NCBI RefSeq assembly: GCF_023734775.1
Contig: NZ_AP025732.1
Coordinates: forward strand, 186,001-250,000
DNA length: 64,000 nt
Reading direction: 5' to 3'
DNA from: Nostoc cf. commune SO-36
Lineage (GTDB): Bacteria; Cyanobacteriota; Cyanobacteriia; Cyanobacteriales; Nostocaceae
Within the stretch, counting starts at the first letter, position 1; every line of letters starts with the position of its first letter. Below are positions 1-8,810 of this stretch, piece after piece. Below the pieces are notes generated by a model, which saw only the letters and a program-made list of their open reading frames with translations, was not told where the DNA came from and made no database searches. The position numbers were made by a program, and so were the translations under genes.

Positions 1-2
1 GG

Positions 3-197
3 CTGTTTTCATCGACTGAGGTGGCTGTTGCCGTAGTCGAGTTTGGTGTACCTGTTAACGGTGATGACCAAGAGAATAAAGTCATTACCATCAGCGCTAC
101 GCCTGTACAAAAAGTTCCTGAAGAACGAATCCCACCACGGCGAATCCAAGTTTGCATAATGCCTCATCTTTTAAACTACGCAAAAATGATGAAGTGA
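3..197 (+). CDS. C-terminal end of an unrecognised protein (partial)
   Basis: A frame open from the left edge of the window runs to a TGA at 195-197 and encodes the last 64 residues of a protein whose start lies outside. The segment is Val/Glu-rich, then has a proline/arginine stretch (VPEERIPPRRIQV) near the end. I do not recognise the family. The coding call rests only on the open frame and balanced composition. The last part after ATG 159 is less protein-like, so a frameshift near the end cannot be excluded. Confidence 0.35.
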   Translation: MFSSTEVAVAVVEFGVPVNGDDQENKVITISATPVQKVPEERIPPRRIQVCIMPHLLNYAKMMK

Positions 198-653
198 AGC
201 AATTTTCTGGAAAACTACAAATTTCCAAAGTGACTTCTAACTTCTTGTCAAGGATTTACGCAATTCATCCGCTAAAGCTTCTCAAGATAAGTCCTAAGTT
301 AATCCGCATCCAATTTGTCTTTTGTCCTTGGTTAAATGATGATTCCTAACTTAATAACCAATGACCAATAACTAATTAACAAGGACAACCTTTAAAAAAA
401 TCTGTCATTTAAATGCCTAAATGCAAAGTTTCCCCGTATTAATATTTGCATTTGTGATTTCACACAGAAATTGTCAGAATTTACGCTTATTTTTTGGACA
501 AATTGTTGAATGTCCTCTTCTATATTTTATTTTAATTTCAGTAATTCCGACTCCGAAGATTCCCAGCATAAAATCTTGCTGGGAATCACTTAATTGTCTT
601 GATTTGTTGTTATTTATGATTTTAACTAAATTGCCTTATGGCTGCTTCACCTA
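198..653. other. Intergenic region, no gene seen
   Basis: AT-rich spacer between the partial left-edge gene and the convergent L,D-transpeptidase. A short inverted repeat around 555-587 (CCCAGCA...TGCTGGG) could form a hairpin, but no T-run follows it directly. I see no convincing small gene. Confidence 0.4.
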
Positions 654-1190
654 CTATTTCTGGATAACTACTGGCGTGCCTATGGATGCCCACTGGAATA
701 GCCATTTAGCATGTTTAGGTGCGAGATTCACACAGCCGTGGCTGACTGGAGTACCAAACCTTTTATGCCAGTAAGCACCGTGAATACCGTAGTTGCCTTG
801 GTAAAACATCGCATGAGGAACGTTAGGGACGTCGTAGCCATTCCCGCGCATTCGCGTAGTTTTTAACTTGGATTGAATATTAAAAGTACCAACAAGAGTG
901 GGAGTAGATTTTTTGCCAGAGGAAATAGCACTTCCATAAACCACTCTGTCACCTTCCCAAGCTATTAACCGTTGCTTTGAAAGATCAATTTGAATCCAGC
1001 GCTTATCTGATTTTTGTAATGTCTGGATTGTTTGTGCAATTACTTTATTTTTGGAATTCGCCCAAACTTCAGTAGTTCCGGTAGTAGTAAAAACACTTAC
1101 GGACAGTGCTGTACCAGTGAGGAGTATTTTTAAGCGACGCACCCAGTCAGGAGAAATTAGTTTTTTCATTTTAGATACACTCACACTCAA
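654..1190 (-). CDS. L,D-transpeptidase (YkuD domain), exported
   Basis: YkuD-family L,D-transpeptidases cross-link peptidoglycan stem peptides through a catalytic cysteine in the periplasm. The C-terminal half carries the signature: YGIHGAYWHKRFG followed by SHGCVNL, with catalytic Cys and His. The N-terminus has a signal peptide (KKLISPDWVRRLK then a hydrophobic stretch to about residue 45). The 178-residue frame opens with GTG at 1190; the ATG seven codons in, at 1169, gives a cleaner signal peptide (MKKLISPDW) and is my preferred start. Neither start has a strong Shine-Dalgarno. The gene stands alone, next to eda on the same strand. At about 170 residues it is the size of minimal single-domain cyanobacterial YkuD proteins. 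Confidence 0.88.
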   Translation of the reverse strand: MSVSVSKMKKLISPDWVRRLKILLTGTALSVSVFTTTGTTEVWANSKNKVIAQTIQTLQKSDKRWIQIDLSKQRLIAWEGDRVVYGSAISSGKKSTPTLVGTFNIQSKLKTTRMRGNGYDVPNVPHAMFYQGNYGIHGAYWHKRFGTPVSHGCVNLAPKHAKWLFQWASIGTPVVIQK

Positions 1191-1282
1191 ATCATGGGGT
1201 CTTGAGAAACTTATCAGTTTTCACCTTTATTTCCCTATCTATTACTTTAATAGACGTGAACTTTTAATGATTTGATTCTAAG

Positions 1283-1915
1283 TTAACTTAACTGTTGTAT
1301 CAGCTTTTTTGCCCCAGATGCGATCGCTTCCCAATTTCTCTCTGTGACAAGCTTTTTGGGAAATAATTCCCCGCTCAAACCGACAGCGATCGCTCCGGCT
1401 TGCAAAAATTCTTTGGCATTTTCCAGAGTCACGCCGCCAGTAGGAATTAAGGGAATCTGACCTAGTGGCCCTTGCAAACTTTTGATATAATCAGCCCCTC
1501 CCACTGCTTGCACGGGAAACACTTTTACACAACTAGCGCCCTGACTCCAAGCGGTAACAATTTCTGTAGGAGTTAACGCTCCGGGTATAATAGGCACATT
1601 TTGTTCTTGTGCTGCTTGAATCATTGCCGGATCAACGTGGGGTGTGAAGAGGAATTGCGCCCCAGATGCGATCGCTTCTTGCAACTGTTGCACATTGAAT
1701 AGCGTACCAGTGCCAATGATACACGCTGGTAATTCCGAACGTAGTTGACTGATTAATTCCCCAGCGCGATCGCTATTCCAGGTAATCTCAATTAACTGCA
1801 TTCCCCCAGATGCTACAGCCGTTGCCATTTGCTGCCCCACTTCGATTTTAGAGGCGCGAATAACTGCGATCGCTCGGTGTTTTTGCAGCTGTGATAACCA
1901 AATTTGATTAGACAT
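1283..1915 (-). CDS. eda: Bifunctional 4-hydroxy-2-oxoglutarate / KDPG aldolase
   Basis: Class I aldolase that cleaves 2-keto-3-deoxy-6-phosphogluconate to pyruvate and glyceraldehyde 3-phosphate (Entner-Doudoroff pathway) and, in the bifunctional family, 4-hydroxy-2-oxoglutarate. The 210-residue product is full length. Visible signatures are RASKIEVGQQMA near the start, the catalytic Glu region IEITWNS, GTGTLF, the PGALTPTE loop and the Schiff-base lysine in CVKVFPVQ, ending with the TGGV phosphate-binding loop. ATG at 1915. No partner enzyme of the pathway lies beside it. Function is assigned from family motifs only. Confidence 0.92.
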   Translation of the reverse strand: MSNQIWLSQLQKHRAIAVIRASKIEVGQQMATAVASGGMQLIEITWNSDRAGELISQLRSELPACIIGTGTLFNVQQLQEAIASGAQFLFTPHVDPAMIQAAQEQNVPIIPGALTPTEIVTAWSQGASCVKVFPVQAVGGADYIKSLQGPLGQIPLIPTGGVTLENAKEFLQAGAIAVGLSGELFPKKLVTERNWEAIASGAKKLIQQLS

Positions 1916-2145
1916 TTTGACTGGGAATTAGGGACTGGGAGCTAGGGATTGAGACTAGAGAATAGTTTTCACTCTAGTAAATACCTAATTTTCAATACTA
2001 ATACCCACTCCCCAACCCCAATGCCCTTAAAACTTGCTTATTGCATCAAGCTATGAGATATTACATACAAATAGCATTAAGTCTATCGACTTGCCGTAGT
2101 TTAAAATTAGATGCTTCAGCGTTTGGGTCTAAAGGAGTAATTAAA

Positions 2146-2391
2146 ATGACAATTACACAACAAAATACATCAGCATCCTTACCAATCACCATTCATGGTT
2201 CCGAAAGCGTCGATATAGCTTGCCTATGGAAGCTTGTGCGACTAGATCCAAATGGATTTTGGCTGCCCACTAAGGCATATACAACGATTCTGGGCGTTAT
2301 GCTGCTGACCTTGATAAGTCTGATTTTCTTAAGTATCCATTGGTCTTACCGCAGACTATTCCCATTTATTGGCACTGATCATAAAAAATAA
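2146..2391 (+). CDS. Small single-pass membrane protein, unknown function
   Basis: An 81-residue protein starting at ATG 2146, preceded by a good Shine-Dalgarno (AAAGGAG, 8 bases upstream); the frame is open back to 2041 but lacks such a signal there. The first half is polar (MTITQQNTSASLP), then WKLVRLDPNGFWLPTKAY leads into one hydrophobic helix (TILGVMLLTLISLIFLSI) and a basic tail. I do not recognise the family. A Rho-independent terminator lies about 160 bases downstream, at 2555-2591. Confidence 0.6.
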   Translation: MTITQQNTSASLPITIHGSESVDIACLWKLVRLDPNGFWLPTKAYTTILGVMLLTLISLIFLSIHWSYRRLFPFIGTDHKK

Positions 2392-2554
2392 AAAGCTAGA
2401 CATTAAATTGCGTAGTCCATCGTCTCAATCACCTGATTTTGCTTCCTTTACATTACTTTAGAGACAGTCTCTAAAAACTCAGCTTAATTCTTCTAGTAGA
2501 GGAGAGAGCTTATTAAAAATGCATATACTGCAAATACCAAGCAATAGTTTGATA

Positions 2555-2591
2555 AGCCCCTAGTTGAAGACCTACTAGGAGCTTTTTTTTT
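2555..2591 (+). terminator. Rho-independent terminator
   Basis: AGCCCCTAG pairs with CTAGGAGCT (2555-2563 with 2575-2583, one mismatch) and is followed by eight T. It ends transcription coming from the small membrane protein or a short transcript. Confidence 0.75.
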
Positions 2592-2820
2592 GATTGACTA
2601 TCTACCTCAATTGGGTTAAGGATCAAAAAAGCTAGGCTCCTAGTCTCAGCATTCCAGGTATTGCAGTAGCAGTTCTTGGTGCAATTGTCGCAGTTTTCTT
2701 GTGGAACTTATTAACCAACCGCAGTGCTGTATAGCTGTATAAAAATAAAATTGCGGACAATGAGCTAGAAAGATTTAGCAAATTCATTTAACTATTTTTA
2801 ACTGTGAATTAAATTAAAAA

Positions 2821-2860
2821 AATAGCGTCGCCCTAATTATAGGTAGGCGTTATTTTTTTG
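2821..2860. terminator. Terminator, possibly bidirectional
   Basis: AATAGCG(T)C pairs with GGCGTTATT using G-U wobble, followed by seven T on the plus strand and preceded by a run of A (T on the minus strand). It sits just downstream of the minus-strand HEPN gene, so it probably ends that operon. Confidence 0.6.
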
Positions 2861-2916
2861 ATTATTTTGCAATAAAATAATTTGGTTAAAGGAAAATTTA
2901 TTAAATTCACCCCATT

Positions 2917-3969
2917 TCAAACGTATAATTGATATAAACGCAATCCTTTTTTAGCATCCATATCAAATTTCAAACCAACTTCCATTCCCGTAGTTGTTTT
3001 TGCTTCATTAACTGAGATATCATTCATCTGAATACTCTTAATAGTGGCCAAATAGCAGCAAGATGACCCTTCACTAACTAGGAAAAGGCTGTTTCCGACC
3101 AATAAAGTCGTTTCCTCAACCTTTGCTATTCCAGCCTCATGCTTCTTAAACCATTCAGTAATTCTACCAACCTCCTTGGCTTGACCTATTGATTTTTTAC
3201 GTTCAATAACTTTATAAGTAACCAACTCAGTAAGTGCTTGACATAAAGTCTCAACAAAGTCACATAATTCTAACAGTGCATTAGAAGCTAGAACATCGTC
3301 GGGAGATCCGTGTGCTGCGTCGTTACGATAGCTAATTAATTCGTTGAGTTCGCCTTCTGCTGTGTTTTCATTTCCTCTGATCTCCTGTACAAAATACTTA
3401 ACGGCTCTATGTTTTTCTACCCAGCCCCATGAATTTGGTATGCCTGCTTCTGTCAACATTTTCTCTAAGGCTTCTTTACGTAAATTTTGTTCATGGAAGA
3501 GAAAGGCATCTGGCAATAACTCATATTCTTTTTCACCAATAGCTCCATGAAATAACCCGCGAATAACTTCTTCAATAGAGAGGTGTTTATATCTGTTTTT
3601 CCTCAAATCAAGTAATAATCTTCCTACGCCTATCTGGTAAGTATTTCGTATTGTTTCTTCTAGCTCTGAATAACGCGAAAACAATCCTGGCAGAAGTACT
3701 AACCAGTCACGAACTAAGTCTTCAACAAAACGCTCATAGATGGCGTACAACCGCGTGACTACAGCACAGTGATCGTAAACTCGCCACTCTATTACCTTGG
3801 GGATATCCTGTATGAGTGTGCCAAGAATTAATTCTGTATCTTCATTCCATTCTTGTTTTACTAAAGCAGACGCACCAAAGGAAATTTGCCTTAGTCTATC
3901 ATTGGTTTTGATAATCGCACGTACAGTAGAAATATTTACTTTTACTGTGATCAAAAGATCCTGAAACAT
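2917..3969 (-). CDS. MAE_28990/MAE_18760-like HEPN nuclease
   Basis: A 350-residue protein with a HEPN motif near residue 215, YRNDAAHGSPDD, which fits R-x4-H, the metal-independent RNase signature of HEPN toxins and defence effectors. The N-terminal half is helical, with conserved-looking segments (RLYAIYERFVEDLVRDWL; RKNRYKHLSIEEVI) as in MAE_28990-type HEPN proteins. The C-terminal 80 residues look like a separate beta-rich domain. It starts seven bases after the stop of the DUF262 gene, so the two are co-transcribed. The family is known in biological-conflict contexts beside DUF262/ParB-like proteins; that this protein cuts RNA is inferred from the motif. Confidence 0.7.
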   Translation of the reverse strand: MFQDLLITVKVNISTVRAIIKTNDRLRQISFGASALVKQEWNEDTELILGTLIQDIPKVIEWRVYDHCAVVTRLYAIYERFVEDLVRDWLVLLPGLFSRYSELEETIRNTYQIGVGRLLLDLRKNRYKHLSIEEVIRGLFHGAIGEKEYELLPDAFLFHEQNLRKEALEKMLTEAGIPNSWGWVEKHRAVKYFVQEIRGNENTAEGELNELISYRNDAAHGSPDDVLASNALLELCDFVETLCQALTELVTYKVIERKKSIGQAKEVGRITEWFKKHEAGIAKVEETTLLVGNSLFLVSEGSSCCYLATIKSIQMNDISVNEAKTTTGMEVGLKFDMDAKKGLRLYQLYV

Positions 3970-3975
3970 CGCTTT

Positions 3976-5145
3976 TTACTCTGCGATGATTTTGGACAAC
4001 ATATTGTCGAATAATTTGATTCTATTCTCGACATCAGTTTTGATTCTTTCACCACCTGTAAATAATTTTGATGTATCTTCTCTAAGCAATCTCTTTGTAT
4101 CTTCAATTACTTTAGACTTACGCACAATTAGAATATGTGCATTTGCCAAATGTCTACTAAATCCAACCATAACAGCATCGTAATAGGCTTTATATGCCTT
4201 ATCTTTCCAAGTATCAGATTCTATATCTAAAGGCTTGAATAAATTTTCTGCATAGATTTCGTGAGCTAAATTTATTGTTTGAATAAAAATATTTTTGAGA
4301 ATTTTAATATCTTCATCCGAGAACTTCATACTTTTAATCATATATAGGTCAAGAAAACCCTGCATTCCTCTACGAAAATCTTCTACATGACGTAAGGCAA
4401 AAAAGCGAAGTACTAATTCGGCATCTTCCATCTTTTTGTATAGGTTATTTTCAACAAGTTCCTCAGGTTTATTTATAGGAATTTCCCACGCCTCTGTAAA
4501 TATAGAATTAGTTGTCAAATTAAGTAATAATTCATTGAATTTACCATAATATAAACAGTTACGTACTTCTTGGCGACTTAATTCAACGCCTCCAGTGTTC
4601 AGACGCTCAAATGCAAGCTGTTTCAGAAGCAGCGCTTCTTCAGGATTAGATGCTGACTCTGTAATCAAAACTATAGATGATATAGAGCGACGATCAATCC
4701 CTGCTTTTATTTTTGCCGGGAGAGTGGCGTAGGTACGTCCATTCAGCTCTGGCCAAAGTTCAAGTCCTGTTAATTTTAAACGGTTCTCGTAAAAATTCCG
4801 AAGGGCAGTAATTCTTTGTTGACCATCCATTACTTCATAAAAATTAAACTCTTTTTCGTAAAGAACGATTGGAGGAACAGGAATGTTGATCAAAAACGAC
4901 TCTATTAATCTGGATTGCTTCTTTTCATCCCAACGCAGCCTTCTCTGGTAGAAAGGTTGTACATCCATATACCCAGGCTTCTTTAGTGCTTCGACAAAGC
5001 TAGGCAGCTTTTCACGGTTCATTTCGGTGAGTATTCTTTGCTCTCCAGACTCATACTTTTCGTTGATTTCGATCTCAGACATTTTGGCACGGTGTCTGGA
5101 AGGAGATTCTTCCCACATTTTTTCTTCAGTTGGTGCAAGTTGCAT
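3976..5145 (-). CDS. DUF262 (GmrSD N-terminal-type, DGQQR) protein
   Basis: A 389-residue protein whose first half is a DUF262/ParB-like nucleotide-binding domain: YQRRLRWDEKKQSRLIESFLINIPVPPIVL, then VMDGQQRITALRNFY, the diagnostic DGQQR motif, and later FERLNTGGVELSRQEVRNCLYY. In GmrSD-type systems this domain binds or hydrolyses nucleotides and gates a nuclease. Here the nuclease half (DUF1524 HNH) is absent and a separate HEPN gene follows after six bases, so the effector appears to have been swapped. ATG at 5145 has a GGAGG Shine-Dalgarno about 10 bases upstream. The operon is flanked by intergenic DNA on both sides, as expected of a mobile defence cassette. Confidence 0.8.
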   Translation of the reverse strand: MQLAPTEEKMWEESPSRHRAKMSEIEINEKYESGEQRILTEMNREKLPSFVEALKKPGYMDVQPFYQRRLRWDEKKQSRLIESFLINIPVPPIVLYEKEFNFYEVMDGQQRITALRNFYENRLKLTGLELWPELNGRTYATLPAKIKAGIDRRSISSIVLITESASNPEEALLLKQLAFERLNTGGVELSRQEVRNCLYYGKFNELLLNLTTNSIFTEAWEIPINKPEELVENNLYKKMEDAELVLRFFALRHVEDFRRGMQGFLDLYMIKSMKFSDEDIKILKNIFIQTINLAHEIYAENLFKPLDIESDTWKDKAYKAYYDAVMVGFSRHLANAHILIVRKSKVIEDTKRLLREDTSKLFTGGERIKTDVENRIKLFDNMLSKIIAE

Positions 5146-5288
5146 TGACTACATCCTCCACAAGAGCGGCATGATTAAATATAGTTAAATCTGCTGAATA
5201 TAGCCTAGCGCTTCTTGATGCGTCAAAATTGTCTTCATATTAAATATTTGTTATACTAGTTCAATAAATAGCTTTAGGGGTGTTAGTA

Positions 5289-5444
5289 ATGGAGATAATC
5301 TACTCTACTTTAAAAGCAGTTTATGGCAAAGTTGTATTAAACTTAGCTGAGTATAAATACGCTATAACTTACAGCTTTCGTAAAATTTTCAATAACTTGC
5401 ACTGGTCGCTGTACATGAACCGACAATGTTTCGTTAAGCTGTAA
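5289..5444 (+). CDS. Possible small protein, 51 residues
   Basis: ATG 5289 to TAA 5444, preceded by AGGGG eight bases upstream. The product begins MEIIYSTLKAVYGKVVLNLAE and has no recognised domain. It ends in the sequence GTAAGCTGTAAGCGCT, whose core is also found upstream of the second metallophosphoesterase copy. It could be real or chance. Confidence 0.3.
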   Translation: MEIIYSTLKAVYGKVVLNLAEYKYAITYSFRKIFNNLHWSLYMNRQCFVKL

Positions 5445-5474
5445 GCGCTATGATTAAAGTTTATTGAACGTCTT

Positions 5475-6305
5475 ATGCATTGGTTGTTATCTGGGCCGTT
5501 GAGTACAGAGGAATTGACGGTTAACATTGCAGGGTTGGCTGCATCGTTACAAGGTAAGAGGCTGGTGCAGTTGTCAGATTTTCACTACGATGGTTTGCGG
5601 CTGTCGGAAGATATGCTAGAAAGAGCGATCGCAGTTACTAATGAAGCTGAACCAGATTTAATTTTATTAACTGGTGACTACGTAACCGATGATCCGGCAT
5701 CGATTCACCCACTAGTACTTCGACTCAAACATCTGCAAAGTCGCAGTGGTATCTATGCTGTTCTTGGCAATCACGATATCTATTACAAACACGCAAAAGC
5801 AGAAGTTACAGCAGCTCTTACTAGCATTGGAATTCACGTCCTTTGGAACGAAATTGCTTATCCATTAGGAAAAGAATTGCCACTTGTTGGATTAGCGGAT
5901 AGTTGGTCACAAGAATTCAACCCTGAACCCGTTATGAACCAGCTAAACTCCGACACACCCTGCATTGTTTTATCCCACAACCCAGATACTGCGGAGATAT
6001 TACAGGCATGGCGAGTCGATTTACAATTATCTGGTCATACTCACGGTGGTCAAATAGTGATTCCCGGAATTGGCCCTGTGGTGTTGCTTTACGATAAGCT
6101 TGCAGAAAAAATACCCAGAAAAGTACGCCGTTTAGTGCCATTTTTGGAAACAAATGTTTCTGTAGTCAGCCATTGGGAATGGGCGCAGGGTTTCCATCGG
6201 ATAGGAAAAAATCAGTTATATGTTAATCGTGGTTTGGGAACTTACCTCCCAGGACGTTTATTTTGCCGCCCAGAAGTTACTATAATTACGCTACAAAGTG
6301 AGTAG
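5475..6305 (+). CDS. Metallophosphoesterase, YkuE-like (copy 1, intact)
   Basis: A 276-residue calcineurin-fold phosphoesterase with all metal-binding motifs in order: SDFHYDG (D-x-H), LLTGDYVTDD (GD), LGNHDIYY (GNHD), LSHNPD and LSGHTHGGQ (GHTH). The family binds two metal ions; YkuE-like members act near the membrane on phosphoesters or lipid A-type pyrophosphates. Substrate here is unknown. ATG 5475 starts MHWLLSGPL; the frame is open a little upstream without a better start, and an upstream ATG at 5450 is out of frame. It is followed after 96 bases by a second, closely similar copy that is frameshifted, so this is the working member of a tandem duplication. Confidence 0.85.
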   Translation: MHWLLSGPLSTEELTVNIAGLAASLQGKRLVQLSDFHYDGLRLSEDMLERAIAVTNEAEPDLILLTGDYVTDDPASIHPLVLRLKHLQSRSGIYAVLGNHDIYYKHAKAEVTAALTSIGIHVLWNEIAYPLGKELPLVGLADSWSQEFNPEPVMNQLNSDTPCIVLSHNPDTAEILQAWRVDLQLSGHTHGGQIVIPGIGPVVLLYDKLAEKIPRKVRRLVPFLETNVSVVSHWEWAQGFHRIGKNQLYVNRGLGTYLPGRLFCRPEVTIITLQSE

Positions 6306-6401
6306 GTAATTCAATCAACTAATTTTATCTGGAGTAAATGACATAAATTATTGCATTTTATCAAGTTACATTTTTATTTTTGGTAAGCTGTAAGCGCTGG
6401 T

Positions 6402-7257
6402 ATGAGGAGTATCGGTTGTCTTATGCATTGGTTGTTTACGGGACATTTAAGAGTAGATAAAATAACGGTTAAGATTGCAGAGCTTCCTGCATCTTTACAA
6501 GGTAGCGACGTTAGTGCAATTGTCAGATTTTCACTACGATGGTTTGCGGCTGTCGGAAGATATGCTAGAAAAAGCGATCGCAGTTACTAACGAAGCTGAA
6601 CCGGATTTAATTTTATTAACTGGTGACTACGTAACTGATGATCCCACCCCAATTCACCAATTGGTGCATCGACTCAAACATCTGCAAAGTCGCTGTGGTA
6701 TTTATGCCGTACTTGGGAACCACGATATCTATTACAGTCACTCAAAAGCAGAAGTTACACAGGCCTTAACTAGCATTGGGGTGCATGTGCTTTGGAATGA
6801 AATCGCTTATCCACTAGGAAAAGAATTACCACTCGTTGGGCTAGCTGATTATTGGTCACAGGAATTTTACCCTGCACCAGTCATGAATCAACTAGACTTG
6901 GTTACACCGCGCATTGTTTTATCCCATAACCCAGATACAGCCACGATATTGCAACAATGGCGGGTAGATTTGCAACTATCTGGTCATACCCACGGTGGTC
7001 ACATCGTAATTCCATGCATTGGCCCTCTAGTACTCTATTATAAAAAGTTACTCAAACAAATTCCCAAAAAATTGCGGCGTTGGGTAACATTTTTCTTGGG
7101 AGACTGTTCTAAAGTAGTGCGATATTGGGAGTGGGCGCAAGGATTTCACAAGGTAGAAAAAAATCAACTATATGTCAATCGTGGTTTAGGAACTTATAAA
7201 CCAGGACGTTTATTTTGTCCGCCAGAAGTGACTGTAATTACCTTAATTAGTGATTAA
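6402..7257 (+). pseudogene. Metallophosphoesterase copy 2, frameshifted
   Basis: Tandem duplicate of the 5475-6305 gene. ATG 6402 or 6426 (MHWLFTGHLRVDKITVK, matching copy 1) leads to the PASLQG segment, after which the frame shifts: between LQG and VQLSDFHYDG copy 2 has 22 bases where copy 1 has 21, near 6503-6524. Downstream the frame is intact through GDYVTDD, GNHD and GHTHGGH to TAA 7257. An alternative TTG start at 6475 could give a 260-residue protein lacking the first strand, so loss of function is not certain. Similarity to copy 1 is very high at the DNA level in the metal-binding core, which points to recent duplication or gene conversion. Confidence 0.8.
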
Positions 7258-7775
7258 CAATTTTGAACTTTTGAATTACAAAGCAGAAACCGCCTGAAAC
7301 TGCGATGGATAAATGTCAGCAGCTTGGGGCGGTTTCTTGAAGATTAGAGAATTCAGGATTAACTAACTCAAACTAAGGTGGACAGCATTGGCAATCGCTC
7401 TACTCAGAATTGCACATCCTTATATTCCAACTAGGTAGGCATTTTCTGACTGTGCGTTCTAAAACCTCCAAAACAACTCATTGGACTTAAGGCAAAAACA
7501 CATTCAATGGATGCCACAACCAAAGGAGCGAGCGCAAGAACATTAGAGCAGGAGGCACAGGCTCTAACTTGAAAGTTTTTGTTTAACTTTTAACTTGTTT
7601 GTACCTTGCTTTTAATCTAGCATTGTGTTTTGGTAAGCTACAAGACACGTTTACTAAAGTTGAATACCATTAATTTATCGAAACAATTCAGAAATATTCC
7701 TTAAAAAATCTCCCACTTGTTATGTATTAGTGTAAACACCAACATTATCAAGTGGGGGCTGAAAGTTCAGAATCG
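7258..7775. other. Intergenic region with a weak hairpin
   Basis: Between convergent genes. GAAACCGCC at 7286 pairs perfectly with GGCGGTTTC at 7328, with a long loop, and could end transcription of the phosphoesterase pair although no T-run follows. Nothing else was recognised. Confidence 0.4.
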
Positions 7776-8516
7776 TTATTGACCAGAACCGCCTGTACTA
7801 CTATCACCTGCGGTAGAAGAACCGCTATTAGATGTACTGTTTGACTGATCTACTCCTTGAGGTGGGGTAGTTTTAGAGCTACCACTTTTCGTACTTGGCG
7901 CAACAGTATTACTAGTTGGAGTCGTCGGGTTTTGTGTCACTTTAGGGGTTGGCTGCGTTGCAGAAGGCGCTTTTTGTGCCGCAGGCTGCTGCTGCTGAGG
8001 GGGAATAGTAATGTTAATATCCGGCTGGCGAGGTGCAGCTGGAGGTATAATCTGCTGTTGTGGAACAGAAACAGGCACAGGAACAGGTACAGCTACTTCC
8101 CTGGTTCTTTCGATTATCGTCGTTTGTGGTTGAGGAGAAGCACTAGGAGTTGGACTACTCTTACTTGGTACAGGAACCAGGACTGGCACAGTAGTGTTAA
8201 CAGCTGCGTTATTCTGCTGGTTGAAGTACCAAACCCCACCTATAACCAAACTAAGCAGGGAAGTAATAATAATACCTAACACCAAACCACCACTAGCATT
8301 GTTTTCATCACGCTGGGCTAAATCAGCTTGCTGATTGCCACGCTCAGTATTTCGACCTTGTACATAACCGTTGGTGTAAGAGTTAGGATTAGCTGCGTTG
8401 TTTTTGACTGTTTCAGTGGTTCGCGTCAAGTCAGTGTGAGTATTACCATTAACATCAGTGTAAGATTCTTGCTTGATCTCACTGTTTTTGCTTTCGGGTT
8501 CATTGGGAATAGACAT
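7776..8516 (-). CDS. Single-pass membrane protein with proline/serine-rich tail
   Basis: A 246-residue protein from ATG 8516 (MSIPNEPESKNSE); the open frame reaches TTG 8552, but a GAGGAG Shine-Dalgarno precedes the ATG. Residues 1-75 are polar and Asn/Thr-rich, followed by one transmembrane helix (GLVLGIIITSLLSLVIGGVWYF) and then a long low-complexity tail rich in Pro, Val, Gln, Ser and Thr (VPVPVPVSVPQQQ; PPQQQQPAAQK). This layout suggests a cytoplasmic N-terminus and an extended periplasmic tail that spans the wall. I do not recognise a named family. A hairpin region lies downstream. Confidence 0.6.
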   Translation of the reverse strand: MSIPNEPESKNSEIKQESYTDVNGNTHTDLTRTTETVKNNAANPNSYTNGYVQGRNTERGNQQADLAQRDENNASGGLVLGIIITSLLSLVIGGVWYFNQQNNAAVNTTVPVLVPVPSKSSPTPSASPQPQTTIIERTREVAVPVPVPVSVPQQQIIPPAAPRQPDINITIPPQQQQPAAQKAPSATQPTPKVTQNPTTPTSNTVAPSTKSGSSKTTPPQGVDQSNSTSNSGSSTAGDSSTGGSGQ

Positions 8517-8810
8517 AGCTGTTGATTTCACTCCTCGATATAATGTTGACAAACTAAAGCTTTGTAAAAACCAGAGGTTTTAATGAGTTGGAAAAGGTAT
8601 GTTGCTGATGAATATTGAGTTTTATTTGCTACTCAACTGTTGGTAGCTCTCAGCATAACCTCTGAGATCAGCAAGTGGCTATATCTGTAGGAAGTTAATG
8701 TTTAATCAAGAGAAAGAGTATCCCAATGATGGATGTTCTTAAGCTGTCAACTGATGGATTGATAAAAAATCTGGCAATTTGCTTCAATTCTCTAAATTTT
8801 TAATTTGTTG

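Larger units (their letters stand above)
2392..2916. other. Intergenic region with two hairpins and possible small ORFs
   Basis: Contains a strong Shine-Dalgarno (GAGGAGAG near 2500) before a 14-codon ORF starting at 2519 that runs into a terminator, then a start-less frame at 2636-2734 reading like a membrane helix (IPGIAVAVLGAIVAVFLW), then a second terminator before the end of the minus-strand HEPN gene. No gene here is called with confidence. Confidence 0.4.

Noticed and set aside
421-774. Open frame on the plus strand before and into the L,D-transpeptidase gene
   Set aside because: Antisense to a clear YkuD gene over its last third; no domain and no ribosome-binding site.
7857-8279. Long Arg/Trp-rich frame antisense to the proline-rich membrane protein
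   Set aside because: Composition (WRNSITSWSRR, RNRHRNRYS) is the mirror of a low-complexity Pro/Val/Gln coding sequence, a typical shadow.
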